Assembly: GCA_910577115.1 (NCBI GenBank)
Contig: CAJTMC010000029.1
Coordinates: 1-52,563, forward strand
Length of the DNA: 52,563 nt
Source: an uncultured Lachnospiraceae bacterium
GTDB lineage: Bacteria; Bacillota; Clostridia; Lachnospirales; Lachnospiraceae
Direction: 5' to 3'
Made by a program: the position numbers and the translations under genes. A model generated the notes under the pieces. The model saw only the letters and a list, made by a program, of their open reading frames with translations, ran no database searches and was not told where the DNA came from. Shown here piece by piece: positions 6,616-14,986 of this stretch (position 1 is its first letter; each line of letters starts with the position of its first letter).

Positions 6616-7596
6616 ATGGCAAAATCGACAATCGTGATACCAAACTATAACGGGATAAACTATATCGAAGCGTGCCTTGACAGCATTTATGGAGGCACGA
6701 CGACAGACGTGGAGGTTATTGTTGTAGACAATGCTTCAACGGACGGCAGCCTTGCGCTTGTCGAAGAAAAATTCCCGCAGGTGCACGTAATCAAAAACAG
6801 TGAGAATACAGGCTTTAGTGCGGCAGTGAATCAGGGGATCGCGGCAAGCACGACACCTTATGTAATTCTTCTAAACAACGATACCAGAGCGGACAAAACG
6901 TTTGTTCGAGAGCTGGAACGGGTGCTGGACGAGGACAAAGATAATAGAATCTTCTCGGCATCGGCGCGGCTGATCTCACTGCATGATAAAGAAAAGACAG
7001 ACGACGCCGGTGATTTCTACTGTGCGTTTGGGTGGGCATTTGCAAGGGGGAAGGGCAAAAACCCTGCGTTATATGACAAAAACTGTGAAATCTTTGCAGC
7101 GTGTGCAGGCGCCGCGATTTACAGGCGCGCACTGTTAGCGCCCGAAAAGGTAGGTCTTTTTGACAAAGAGCACTTTGCCTATCTTGAGGATATTGATATT
7201 GGATATCGGGCGAAAATTCATGGATACCAAAATCATTTTGCGGCAAAATCCATCGTATACCATGCAGGCAGCGCCACAAGCGGTTCGAGGTACAATGCCT
7301 TCAAGGTGAAGCTTGCTGCAAGAAACAGTGTCTATTTGATTTATAAGAATATGCCCTTTTTTCAGGTTATTATCAACTTACCGTTTTTGGCAGCAGGTTT
7401 TGGGATCAAAACACTATTCTTTTGCAAAAAAGGTTTAGGAAAGGAATATATCGCAGGACTTGCAGAAGGAGTTCGTCTTTGCGGCGGTCCGGGCGCAAAA
7501 GCGCACAAACAGAAATTTTACGGGAAAAGACTGGGAAATGATATCAAAATCCAATTGGAATTATGGTGGAATTTAATCCGATTGCTGCAAGGGTAA
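6616..7596 (+). CDS. Family 2 glycosyltransferase, rhamnosyltransferase-like
   Basis: This 326-residue enzyme starts at the ATG at 6616 (MAKSTIVIPNYNG) after GAAGGGA; a longer in-frame opening overlaps the previous gene and looks unrelated. Key parts are the first strand TIVIPNYNGINYIEACLDSI, VIVVDNASTDGSL, the DXD-type LLNNDTR, and the acceptor-side segment FAYLEDIDIGYRAKIHGYQN. The C-terminal 100 residues include a hydrophobic segment that could sit on the membrane (FFQVIINLPFLAAGFGIKTL). The WbbL-like pattern suggests transfer of a deoxyhexose such as rhamnose to a lipid-linked acceptor; this is inferred from family resemblance. Confidence 0.82.
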   Translation: MAKSTIVIPNYNGINYIEACLDSIYGGTTTDVEVIVVDNASTDGSLALVEEKFPQVHVIKNSENTGFSAAVNQGIAASTTPYVILLNNDTRADKTFVRELERVLDEDKDNRIFSASARLISLHDKEKTDDAGDFYCAFGWAFARGKGKNPALYDKNCEIFAACAGAAIYRRALLAPEKVGLFDKEHFAYLEDIDIGYRAKIHGYQNHFAAKSIVYHAGSATSGSRYNAFKVKLAARNSVYLIYKNMPFFQVIINLPFLAAGFGIKTLFFCKKGLGKEYIAGLAEGVRLCGGPGAKAHKQKFYGKRLGNDIKIQLELWWNLIRLLQG

Positions 7597-7629
7597 AATA
7601 AAAATCTTTACGACAATATTACAAAAATG

Positions 7630-7658
7630 TTGTACTTTTTGCTCGAATCATGTAAAAT
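7630..7658 (+). promoter_or_regulatory. Sigma-A-type promoter for the sugar transferase gene
   Basis: TTGTAC at 7630-7635 and TAAAAT at 7653-7658 are 17 bases apart in the 170-base gap before the initiating transferase. This suggests that the second half of the glycan genes has its own transcript. The start codon lies about 108 bases downstream, leaving an untranslated leader. Confidence 0.55.
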
Positions 7659-7766
7659 AAAAAAAGCGCAGTATTTACTGTGAAATAAAATTTTCACAAT
7701 CCTGATTTGGGAGCCTTTTATGATAGAAGTAAGATATAGAAGGCAGGGGGAGTTAGGGTGAGATAA

Positions 7767-9176
7767 TTGATAAGAGATAATCAGAAATATTTCAACAGAC
7801 TGCTGGTGCTGCTTGATGCATTTGTCATAGCAGCTACTTATTGGCTTGCGTGGTTTCTGTGGATTAACGTTTATGTCGGAAGAAACAATCCGGAAACAGG
7901 TATTCTTCCCATAGAAATCTATCTGATTGCATTTGCAGCCATTGTACCCGGCTATCTGATTTTGTATAATGCATTTGACCTGTACGCGTCAAAGCGCACT
8001 TCCAAGACGATGTACGAGGTGTTTAATATCATAAAGGCAAATACGGTGGGGCTTGTTGCCGTCATGGTAGTGCTTTTTGCGATTAATATCCCCGATTTCT
8101 CGCGTGGTATGGTGGGTGTATTTTATGGATTTAATATTGTCGCCGAATCGTTTATGCGCAAAGGCGTCCGGATTGCGCTGCGTTTTGTCCGCAGAAAAGG
8201 CTATAATATTAAGCATATGCTTTTGGTCGGATATTCAAGGGCAGCGGAGGAATACATCAGAAAAATCAAGGCGAATCCCGAGTGGGGGTATGAGGTATGC
8301 GGCATATTGGATGATCGTGTGCCTGTAGGCGCAGCCTATAAAGGTGTCAGCGTAATTGGTGAAATTGACACGCTCAGCGAGGTGCTTCCCCAAAATGAGC
8401 TTGACGAGATTGGAATCACGCTTTCGCTGTCGGATTATGACAGGCTCGAGGCGATTGTCAATATTTGCGAAAAGTCGGGTGTCCACACGAAATTTATTCC
8501 CGATTATAACAGTGTCATTCCAAGCCGCCCTTATTTGGAGGATATGGACGGGCTCGCAGTGGTAAATATCAGACGCGTACCGCTCACCAATCTGGTAAAT
8601 AAGGCATTAAAGCGTATTGTAGATATCTTTGGTGCGTCGGTGGGGATAATATTTTTTTCGCCCCTTATGCTGGCGGCGGCAGTCGGCGTTAAGGCGACAA
8701 GCAAAGGACCGCTTATATTTAAGCAGGAGCGGGTCGGCTTACACAACAAATCCTTTCAGATGTATAAGTTCCGCAGCATGGAAGTGCAGCCTGCTGAGGA
8801 AGAGAAAAAGGGGTGGACAAAGAAAAATGACCCGCGGGTGACAAAGATTGGAAAAATACTGAGAAAAACGAGCATTGACGAGCTGCCACAGCTCTTTAAT
8901 GTATTGAAGGGCGATATGAGTCTCGTAGGACCGCGTCCTGAAAGGCCTCTTTATGTTGAAAAATTCAAAGAGGAAATACCGAGATATATGATAAAGCATC
9001 AGGTGCGTCCGGGAATCACCGGATGGGCGCAGGTAAGCGGGTACAGAGGAGACACTTCTATTAGAAAGCGGATTGAATATGACCTGTACTACATTGAAAA
9101 CTGGTCGATGGCATTTGATTTTAAAATCATATTCCTAACCTTTTTCAAGGGTTTTATCAGCAAAAACGCATACTGA
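7767..9176 (+). CDS. Initiating undecaprenyl-phosphate sugar phosphotransferase (WbaP/WcaJ type)
   Basis: This 469-residue membrane enzyme starts the glycan by moving a sugar 1-phosphate onto undecaprenyl phosphate. Four N-terminal spans cover roughly residues 10-120. A Rossmann-like central domain follows (MLLVGYSRAAEEYIRKIKAN). Another span (about 275-300, DIFGASVGIIFFSPLMLAAA) leads into the bacterial sugar transferase domain, with QERVGLHNKSFQMYKFRSM, SIDELPQLFNVLKGDMSLVG followed by PRPE, and VRPGITGWAQVSGYRGDT. The catalytic Asp-Glu pair and the PRP loop are intact. The start is a TTG after GGGTGAG. The gene is complete and of normal length. The sugar (glucose or galactose) is not decided. 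Confidence 0.9.
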   Translation: MIRDNQKYFNRLLVLLDAFVIAATYWLAWFLWINVYVGRNNPETGILPIEIYLIAFAAIVPGYLILYNAFDLYASKRTSKTMYEVFNIIKANTVGLVAVMVVLFAINIPDFSRGMVGVFYGFNIVAESFMRKGVRIALRFVRRKGYNIKHMLLVGYSRAAEEYIRKIKANPEWGYEVCGILDDRVPVGAAYKGVSVIGEIDTLSEVLPQNELDEIGITLSLSDYDRLEAIVNICEKSGVHTKFIPDYNSVIPSRPYLEDMDGLAVVNIRRVPLTNLVNKALKRIVDIFGASVGIIFFSPLMLAAAVGVKATSKGPLIFKQERVGLHNKSFQMYKFRSMEVQPAEEEKKGWTKKNDPRVTKIGKILRKTSIDELPQLFNVLKGDMSLVGPRPERPLYVEKFKEEIPRYMIKHQVRPGITGWAQVSGYRGDTSIRKRIEYDLYYIENWSMAFDFKIIFLTFFKGFISKNAY

Positions 9177-9203
9177 ATTTCAGTATAAGACAGGAGAAAC
9201 GAA

Positions 9204-10562
9204 ATGCAGGATTACAACGATAATAAACAAAACCAAAATAAGCAGGGGACAAGACGTCCGGTAAGCGGGCAAAGACAGTCTGCGGGAGGGCAGAGGCGCC
9301 GTCCGGCAGGCGGACAGGGACAGCCTGCGGGAGGGCAGAGGCGCCGCCCTGCAAACGGACAGCCTGCGCAGGGACAAAGACGCCGCCCTGCAAGCGGACA
9401 GGGACAACAGGCAAGAGGACAGCAGCGTCCGCGTCCTAATACGGCGCCAAAAACGGGAAAGAAGAAAGCAAAGAATAAGAAGTGGAAAATTGCGCTTTTT
9501 GTAGTTGAAATATTAGTGATTTGTACGCTTGTCGGCGCTTGCTGGGTCATGTCGAAGGTAAATAAAATCACGCATGTGCAGATAACGGAAGAAGAGAAAA
9601 AAGAAGAACTTGCTATTGACGAGAACATTGCCGAGAGCGAGGTGCTCAAAGGCTATCGCAATGTTGCACTGTTTGGTGTGGACTCCCGTCAGGGAAAGCT
9701 TGATGAAAAAACACTTTCGGATACGATTATGATAGCATCAATAAATCTCGACACAAAAGAAGTAAAACTTGTATCAGTGTATCGCGACACATGGCTGAAT
9801 TTAAGTAACGACAGCTACAATAAGGCAAATTCGGCATATTCAAAAGGCGGATATAAGCAGGCAATGGCGATGCTGAACATGAATTTGGATCTTGACGTTG
9901 AGGATTTTGTCACGATTGGTTTTGACGGTCTGATTGATGTGATTGATGCGGTAGGCGGTATTGAGATTGATGTAAAGCAGGCAGAAATTGAGCATATCAA
10001 CAACTATCAGATCAGTATGGTAGGAAAACCTACCGGTGAATTGAATGCGGCCAATGAGCCGATCTATTATGCGGAACCCTACGTTGAGTATACTCCGGTT
10101 GAACATGCAGGGCTTCAAAAATTAAACGGACTTCAGGCAACAGGATATGCGCGTGTGCGTTATGTGGGAAATGACATGGAACGTGCTTCCAGACAAAGAA
10201 CGGTGCTTACAAAAGTAGCAAAGAAGGCAATGACATTGAATCCCGACACGTTAGATAAAATTGCAGATGCAGTCTTTCCGAAAGTAATGACGTCCCTTTC
10301 GCTTCCCGAAATTTTTGAATTGTTAAAGGACATCGCAAGCTATGAGATAGGTGAGACATCTGGTTTCCCGTTTGATGAGTATATGGTGCCGAATGGTCGT
10401 GTCGGAAAGGCCAGTGTTGTCGTACCTGTCGATTTGGAAAAAAATGTAACACTTTTGCACGAATTCTTGTTTGATGACGATGATTATGTGCCTTCAGAAA
10501 CGGTGAAGAAATGCAGTAAAAAAATTGTTTCAGATACAGGAATCAGTTATAATGGAGAATAA
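9204..10562 (+). CDS. LytR-CpsA-Psr (LCP) family ligase with Gln/Gly/Arg-rich tail
   Basis: This 452-residue protein joins lipid-linked polymers to peptidoglycan on the outside of the membrane. The first 90 residues are cytoplasmic and made of imperfect GGQRRRPA-type repeats. One span follows at about 94-117 (IALFVVEILVICTLVGACWV). The LCP domain shows NVALFGVDSRQGKLDEKTLS, LVSVYRDTWLNL, a YNKANSAY segment and VRYVGNDMERASRQRTVL; the conserved Asp and Arg residues that bind the pyrophosphate lipid are present. The length is slightly above average because of the tail. Position after the initiating transferase suggests it attaches the glycan made here. A CAGGAGAA ribosome site precedes the ATG. 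Confidence 0.88.
   Translation: MQDYNDNKQNQNKQGTRRPVSGQRQSAGGQRRRPAGGQGQPAGGQRRRPANGQPAQGQRRRPASGQGQQARGQQRPRPNTAPKTGKKKAKNKKWKIALFVVEILVICTLVGACWVMSKVNKITHVQITEEEKKEELAIDENIAESEVLKGYRNVALFGVDSRQGKLDEKTLSDTIMIASINLDTKEVKLVSVYRDTWLNLSNDSYNKANSAYSKGGYKQAMAMLNMNLDLDVEDFVTIGFDGLIDVIDAVGGIEIDVKQAEIEHINNYQISMVGKPTGELNAANEPIYYAEPYVEYTPVEHAGLQKLNGLQATGYARVRYVGNDMERASRQRTVLTKVAKKAMTLNPDTLDKIADAVFPKVMTSLSLPEIFELLKDIASYEIGETSGFPFDEYMVPNGRVGKASVVVPVDLEKNVTLLHEFLFDDDDYVPSETVKKCSKKIVSDTGISYNGE
9254..9420 (+). repeat. In-frame repeats coding for the Gln/Gly/Arg-rich tail
   Basis: Several imperfect units built on GGACAG...CGCCGYCCTGCA code for the peptide theme GGQ(G/R)RRPA. The units vary at third positions, so they are not a very recent expansion, but such runs can change in number between strains. 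The tail is basic and probably touches nucleic acid, membrane lipid heads or a partner on the inner face. Confidence 0.7.
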
Positions 10563-10572
10563 AGATACCGGT

Positions 10573-10599
10573 AAGGGGACCAAAATGCGGCCCCCTTTT
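10573..10599 (+). terminator. Intrinsic terminator after the LCP gene
   Basis: AAGGGG at 10573-10578 pairs with the CCCCTT of the run at 10591-10597, closed by extra GG/CC pairs, and is followed by a short T-run. The next gene starts 42 bases later with its own AGGAG site, so this would only partly separate the two transcripts. Confidence 0.55.
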
Positions 10600-10640
10600 A
10601 GGCGTTATAATAAGTACTTTGAATTGTTTAGGAGAGTATA

Positions 10641-11573
10641 ATGCAATATAGCGTAGACATCATACTGCCGACCTATAAGCCGACAAGGGAATTGTTTGAT
10701 ATGATTGAGCTGCTTGAGTCACAGACATATCCGGTTCATAAAATCATAATAATGAATACGGAGGAGAAATATTTTCAAAGGCTCTTGACAGGAACAAAGA
10801 TTCTGAAACGTTATCAGAATATTGAGGTACACCATCTCTCGGCGAGAGAATTTGATCATGGAGGTACACGCAGAAAAGCCATAAAATACTCAAAGGCGGA
10901 TATCTTTGTATGCATGACACACGATGCCATGCCTGCGGATACAAGCCTGATACAAGAGCTGGTTCAGGTCCTGATGAACGGAAATGACATCGCAGCGGCA
11001 TATGCAAAACAGCTTGCGCGTCCTGATTGTCGTGAAATTGAGCGGTTTACGAGAACCTTTAACTATCCGGACGAATCTTGTATCAAATCGGCGGAAGATA
11101 TCAGGCGGCTTGGCATCAAGACATTCTTTTGCTCGAATGTATGTGCGGCATACAACCGGAAAATTTATGACGAGATGGGAGGGTTTGAAAAACGCGCCAT
11201 CTTTAATGAGGATATGATATATGCAGGACATGCGGTGAAGGCAGGAAAAAAGATTGCTTATGCGGCAGAAGCAAAGGTAATCCATTCCCACAACTTTACC
11301 TGTATGCAGCAATTTCGAAGAAATTTTGACTTAGGCGTATCGCAGAGCGATCACCCTGAGGTATTTGAAGGAATTTCGTCGGAAAGTGAAGGTTCAAAGC
11401 TTGTAACTGCCACAGCCAGGCACCTTTGGAATATAAAAAGCAAAAGACTGATACCGTATCTTTTTGCATCAAGTGCCTTTAAGCTTGCAGGTTACAGACT
11501 TGGAAAGGCTTACAGGCATTTACCGGAAAAAATGGTACGGTGGTGCAGTTCAAATAGGAATTATTGGCATTAA
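10641..11573 (+). CDS. Family 2 glycosyltransferase, rhamnosyltransferase type
   Basis: This is a 310-residue soluble enzyme. It has the donor strand VDIILPTYKPTRELFDMIEL, a HHLSAREFDHGGTRRKAI segment characteristic of bacterial rhamnosyltransferases, the acidic metal-site region VCMTHDAMPADTSLIQELV, CSNVCAAYNRKIYDEMGGF and FNEDMIYAGHAVKAG. These make it a good match to RfbF-like rhamnosyltransferases. TTTAGGAGAG precedes the ATG. Its stop lies 15 bases before the glmS start, with only the glmS ribosome site between. It would add a sugar to the same polysaccharide as the two transferases upstream; the exact linkage is unknown. Confidence 0.85.
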   Translation: MQYSVDIILPTYKPTRELFDMIELLESQTYPVHKIIIMNTEEKYFQRLLTGTKILKRYQNIEVHHLSAREFDHGGTRRKAIKYSKADIFVCMTHDAMPADTSLIQELVQVLMNGNDIAAAYAKQLARPDCREIERFTRTFNYPDESCIKSAEDIRRLGIKTFFCSNVCAAYNRKIYDEMGGFEKRAIFNEDMIYAGHAVKAGKKIAYAAEAKVIHSHNFTCMQQFRRNFDLGVSQSDHPEVFEGISSESEGSKLVTATARHLWNIKSKRLIPYLFASSAFKLAGYRLGKAYRHLPEKMVRWCSSNRNYWH

Positions 11574-11587
11574 GGAGGAGATTTATT

Positions 11588-13414
11588 ATGTGTGGAATTG
11601 TAGGATATATTGGAAAGCATGAGGCGGCTCCTGTGATACTCGAAGGACTCTCAAAGCTGGAGTACAGAGGGTATGATTCGGCAGGAATGGCTGTTTTTGA
11701 CGGAGAAAAAATACAGATTCAAAAGTCTGTTGGACGCTTAAAAGTGCTGGAAGAGCTTACACATGGCGGTGCGACAATGCCCGGAACAGTGGGAATCGGT
11801 CATACAAGATGGGCGACGCATGGCGCCCCAAGCGACGAAAATGCACACCCGCATTATAATCAGGAGGAGACAATAGCAGTCGTACACAACGGTATTATCG
11901 AGAACTATCTGCCCTTAAGGGAAAAGCTGATATCAAAGGGATATCAGTTTGTTTCCGATACGGATACGGAAGTTCTGGCACATTTAATCGATTATTATTA
12001 TAAAGGAAATCCGCTTGAGGCAATCACAAAGGTTATGCATCGTGTGCAGGGCTCTTATGCGCTTGGCATTATTTTTGCGGAGTATCCGGATCAGATTTTT
12101 GCAGTGCGTAAAGACAGTCCGCTGATCGTAGGGCAGAATGAGAACGGATGTTTTATTGCGTCTGATGTTCCTGCAATATTGAAATATACAAGAAAGGTTT
12201 ATTTTATAGAGAATCAGGAGGTCGTTCGCCTACGTGTGGATCATATGCATTTCTACACCGTAGACGAGGAGGAGATCGAGAAAGAACCCGTCACAATCGA
12301 CTGGGATGCAGATGCCGCGGAAAAGGGCGGTTATGAGCATTTTATGCTGAAGGAAATGTATGAGCAGCCAAAGACAGTGACAGATACCCTGATGCCGCGA
12401 ATCAAGGATAATGATATTGTGATAGAAGAGCTTGGCATGAGTGACGAAGAAATCAATGCGATACGAAAGATTTTTATCGTAGCGTGCGGCTCGGCGTATC
12501 ATACAGGCGTGACGGCCAAATATGTAATCGAGGGAATTGCCCGTATTCCTGTGGAGGTGGATTTGGCAAGCGAGTTTCGGTATCGAAATCCGATATTGGA
12601 GGAGGGCACAATGGTTGTGGTTATCAGCCAGTCGGGTGAAACGGCAGATTCGCTTGCGGCGCTTCGGGAGTCAAAAAAACTGGGGCATAAAGTGCTTGGC
12701 ATTGTGAACGTTGTGGGAAGTTCCATTGCAAGGGAGGCTGACAATGTCATGTATACATGGGCCGGTCCCGAAATTGCGGTGGCAACGACAAAAGCGTACA
12801 GCGCGCAGCTGATCGCCCTCTATCTGCTTGCGATGAAGTTTGCAAAGGTGCGGGGAAATCTTGACGAAGGTGCGTTTAAATCCATGCTTGGAGACTTGAA
12901 GCGCCTGCCTGGGCAGATTGAGCGTCTCCTTGCAAACAAGCAGAGAATACAGCGTTTTGCAAACCGCTATATCGGTGCAAAAGACGTATTTTTTATAGGA
13001 CGCGGCATTGACTATGCAATATCAATGGAAGGGTCGCTCAAGTTAAAAGAGATTTCGTACATTCATTCGGAGGCATACGCGGCAGGGGAGCTGAAGCATG
13101 GGACCATTTCGCTGATTGAGGAAGGAACGCTTGTTGCGGCAGTTGCGACGCAGGATACGCTGTTCCAAAAGACTTTGAGTAATATGGTGGAGGTCAAGGC
13201 AAGAGGCGCGTTTGTGCTTGCGGTGACTAATGAGGGAAATACGGACATTGAGAAGGCTGCCGACTATTGTATCTATATCCCGCGTACCAATCCGTATTTT
13301 ACCAATTCGTTGGCGATTATACCGTTACAGCTGTTTGGATATTATGTAGCAGTCGGAAAAGGCTGCGATGTTGATAAGCCGAGAAATCTGGCAAAGTCGG
13401 TTACTGTTGAGTAA
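11588..13414 (+). CDS. glmS: Glutamine-fructose-6-phosphate aminotransferase
   Basis: This 608-residue enzyme makes glucosamine 6-phosphate, the first committed step to UDP-GlcNAc for wall and surface glycans. The start at 11588 gives the required N-terminal Cys (MCGIVGYIG), the glutaminase nucleophile, after TAAGGAGG. The glutaminase half has GHTRWATHGAP and HNGIIENY. Two sugar-isomerase domains follow, with VACGSAYHTG, VVISQSGETADSLAAL and GELKHGTISLIEEG. The C-terminal KSVTVE is the expected end. Only 14 bases separate it from the rhamnosyltransferase gene, so the glmS ribozyme usually found in the leader of Firmicute glmS genes is absent here. Confidence 0.96.
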   Translation: MCGIVGYIGKHEAAPVILEGLSKLEYRGYDSAGMAVFDGEKIQIQKSVGRLKVLEELTHGGATMPGTVGIGHTRWATHGAPSDENAHPHYNQEETIAVVHNGIIENYLPLREKLISKGYQFVSDTDTEVLAHLIDYYYKGNPLEAITKVMHRVQGSYALGIIFAEYPDQIFAVRKDSPLIVGQNENGCFIASDVPAILKYTRKVYFIENQEVVRLRVDHMHFYTVDEEEIEKEPVTIDWDADAAEKGGYEHFMLKEMYEQPKTVTDTLMPRIKDNDIVIEELGMSDEEINAIRKIFIVACGSAYHTGVTAKYVIEGIARIPVEVDLASEFRYRNPILEEGTMVVVISQSGETADSLAALRESKKLGHKVLGIVNVVGSSIAREADNVMYTWAGPEIAVATTKAYSAQLIALYLLAMKFAKVRGNLDEGAFKSMLGDLKRLPGQIERLLANKQRIQRFANRYIGAKDVFFIGRGIDYAISMEGSLKLKEISYIHSEAYAAGELKHGTISLIEEGTLVAAVATQDTLFQKTLSNMVEVKARGAFVLAVTNEGNTDIEKAADYCIYIPRTNPYFTNSLAIIPLQLFGYYVAVGKGCDVDKPRNLAKSVTVE

Positions 13415-13443
13415 TTAAGATTCCTGATAAGGAGAGAAACGAT

Positions 13444-14943
13444 ATGAGAAACAATAAAAAAAAGCCGTCAGTTTTTAAAAATATACTGATAATTGCAGGC
13501 TGTACAATGTTTGCGGCGCTCTATGCGGTTACTGCATTGTATATTTATGCAGGCATATCTGATATTACTTATTACAAGGAATCGGTGGGTACATTTGTAC
13601 AAAGGAATCCATCGGAATCTGTGTCAGAGGAAAAGGAGTCGCTGCCTGCGTGGGTTGACAGAGTAGAGATTGAGGTTGAACCGGAAACGGACGACTGGGA
13701 GACCGATGATTCCGATAGCATAGATCAGGAGCCGCGGTTTAGACAGCACACTGCCGAATCTGACACAGAAGAAACGAAAGAGGAAGACGAAACAAAAGAA
13801 ACGGAGCAAAAAGAAACCGGCACAACAGAAAACGAGACAAAAGAAGAGGAAGAGGACGACTCCAAAGAAACGCAGACCGTAGAAGAAAAAAAGAGTAATG
13901 TACACATTGGAAGCGTACAGACCGTACAACAGGCAGAAACCGCAAAAGCAGTTGTGACAGATGTCACAGAGGTTGTGAAAGCGGCAATGCCTTGTGTGGT
14001 AGCGATTACAAACGAGTATACGGCGTATGACTATTGGTATGATGAAGAATACGACGAGGAGGCGAACGGGTCAGGTATTATCATTTCACAGAATGACGAG
14101 GAACTGCTCATTCTCACGAATTATCACGTCGTAGAGGACGCAAATGACCTGTACGTGCAGTTTATTGATGATACAGAGGTTGTGGCCTATGCGAAGGGGG
14201 TTGCTCCGAATGAGGATTTGGCAGTGGTAAGCGTATTGCTGGAAGATGTGCCGGCTGCTGCGTTAGATAAGATAGCAATTGCGGCGCTGGGTGATTCCGA
14301 CGCACTGGAAGTAGGCGAACCATCCATTGCAATCGGAAATTCGCTTGGATATGGACAGTCCGTGACAACCGGTGTTATCAGCGCATTAAACTGTGATATT
14401 TTTGAGGAGGACGAGGAAATCAATTTAAGCAGCCTGATCCAAACAGATGCGGCAATTAATCCCGGAAATTCTGGCGGCGCACTCCTCAATGTGAATGGCG
14501 AAGTCGTTGGAATCAATTCCAGTAAGATAGCGGACTATGCAATAGAGGGAATGGGGTATGCCATTCCAATCAATACGGCAAGGCCGATCATGGATGAGCT
14601 TGTAAAGCAGGAGACCAAAAGAAAGGTTCCTTCCGACAAGCGTGCTTTTCTGGGCATATCGGGAACAGATGTGTCTGATGAGGCAGTGATGAAGTATGAA
14701 ATGCCGGAGGGCGTTTATGTCTCAAGCGTTCTTGAGGGGACGGCTGCTGCAAAAGCAGGAATTAAGAAGGGCGATATTATCACAGCAATCGGCGATGAGA
14801 AAGTAGTTTCCATGTCAAAGGTTCAGAGCATTTTAGAGTATTATGCAGCGGACACCAAGGCAGAGATTACATTGATGCGCATCAAAGATGGCAGCTACGA
14901 GAAAATGGTTGTAGAAGTGACGTTCGGATTAAAGCAGGACTAG
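13444..14943 (+). CDS. HtrA/DegP-type membrane-anchored serine protease
   Basis: This 499-residue protein handles misfolded proteins outside the membrane. There is one N-terminal span at about 13-35 (ILIIAGCTMFAALYAVTALY), then about 120 residues very rich in Glu, Thr and Asp, then a trypsin-like domain with the triad His228 (LTNYHVVED), Asp258 (NEDLAVV) and Ser343 (NPGNSGGALL). One PDZ domain at about 405-490 carries GTAAAKAGIKKGDIITAIGD. The domain order is that of Gram-positive HtrA. The acidic linker is unusually long and would hold the protease away from the membrane. An AAGGAGAG ribosome site precedes the ATG. Confidence 0.92.
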   Translation: MRNNKKKPSVFKNILIIAGCTMFAALYAVTALYIYAGISDITYYKESVGTFVQRNPSESVSEEKESLPAWVDRVEIEVEPETDDWETDDSDSIDQEPRFRQHTAESDTEETKEEDETKETEQKETGTTENETKEEEEDDSKETQTVEEKKSNVHIGSVQTVQQAETAKAVVTDVTEVVKAAMPCVVAITNEYTAYDYWYDEEYDEEANGSGIIISQNDEELLILTNYHVVEDANDLYVQFIDDTEVVAYAKGVAPNEDLAVVSVLLEDVPAAALDKIAIAALGDSDALEVGEPSIAIGNSLGYGQSVTTGVISALNCDIFEEDEEINLSSLIQTDAAINPGNSGGALLNVNGEVVGINSSKIADYAIEGMGYAIPINTARPIMDELVKQETKRKVPSDKRAFLGISGTDVSDEAVMKYEMPEGVYVSSVLEGTAAAKAGIKKGDIITAIGDEKVVSMSKVQSILEYYAADTKAEITLMRIKDGSYEKMVVEVTFGLKQD

Positions 14944-14986
14944 GGAGGAAAGCGGTCTCGAGTTTGTGGTCAAATGGAGGTTAATA

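Noticed and set aside
10600..11590. glmS ribozyme
   Set aside because: There is no room between the upstream gene and the glmS start, and I saw no matching core.
13700..13920. Long minus-strand frames rich in Ser, Phe and Leu
   Set aside because: They are the reverse of the Glu-rich linker of the HtrA gene and carry no motif.
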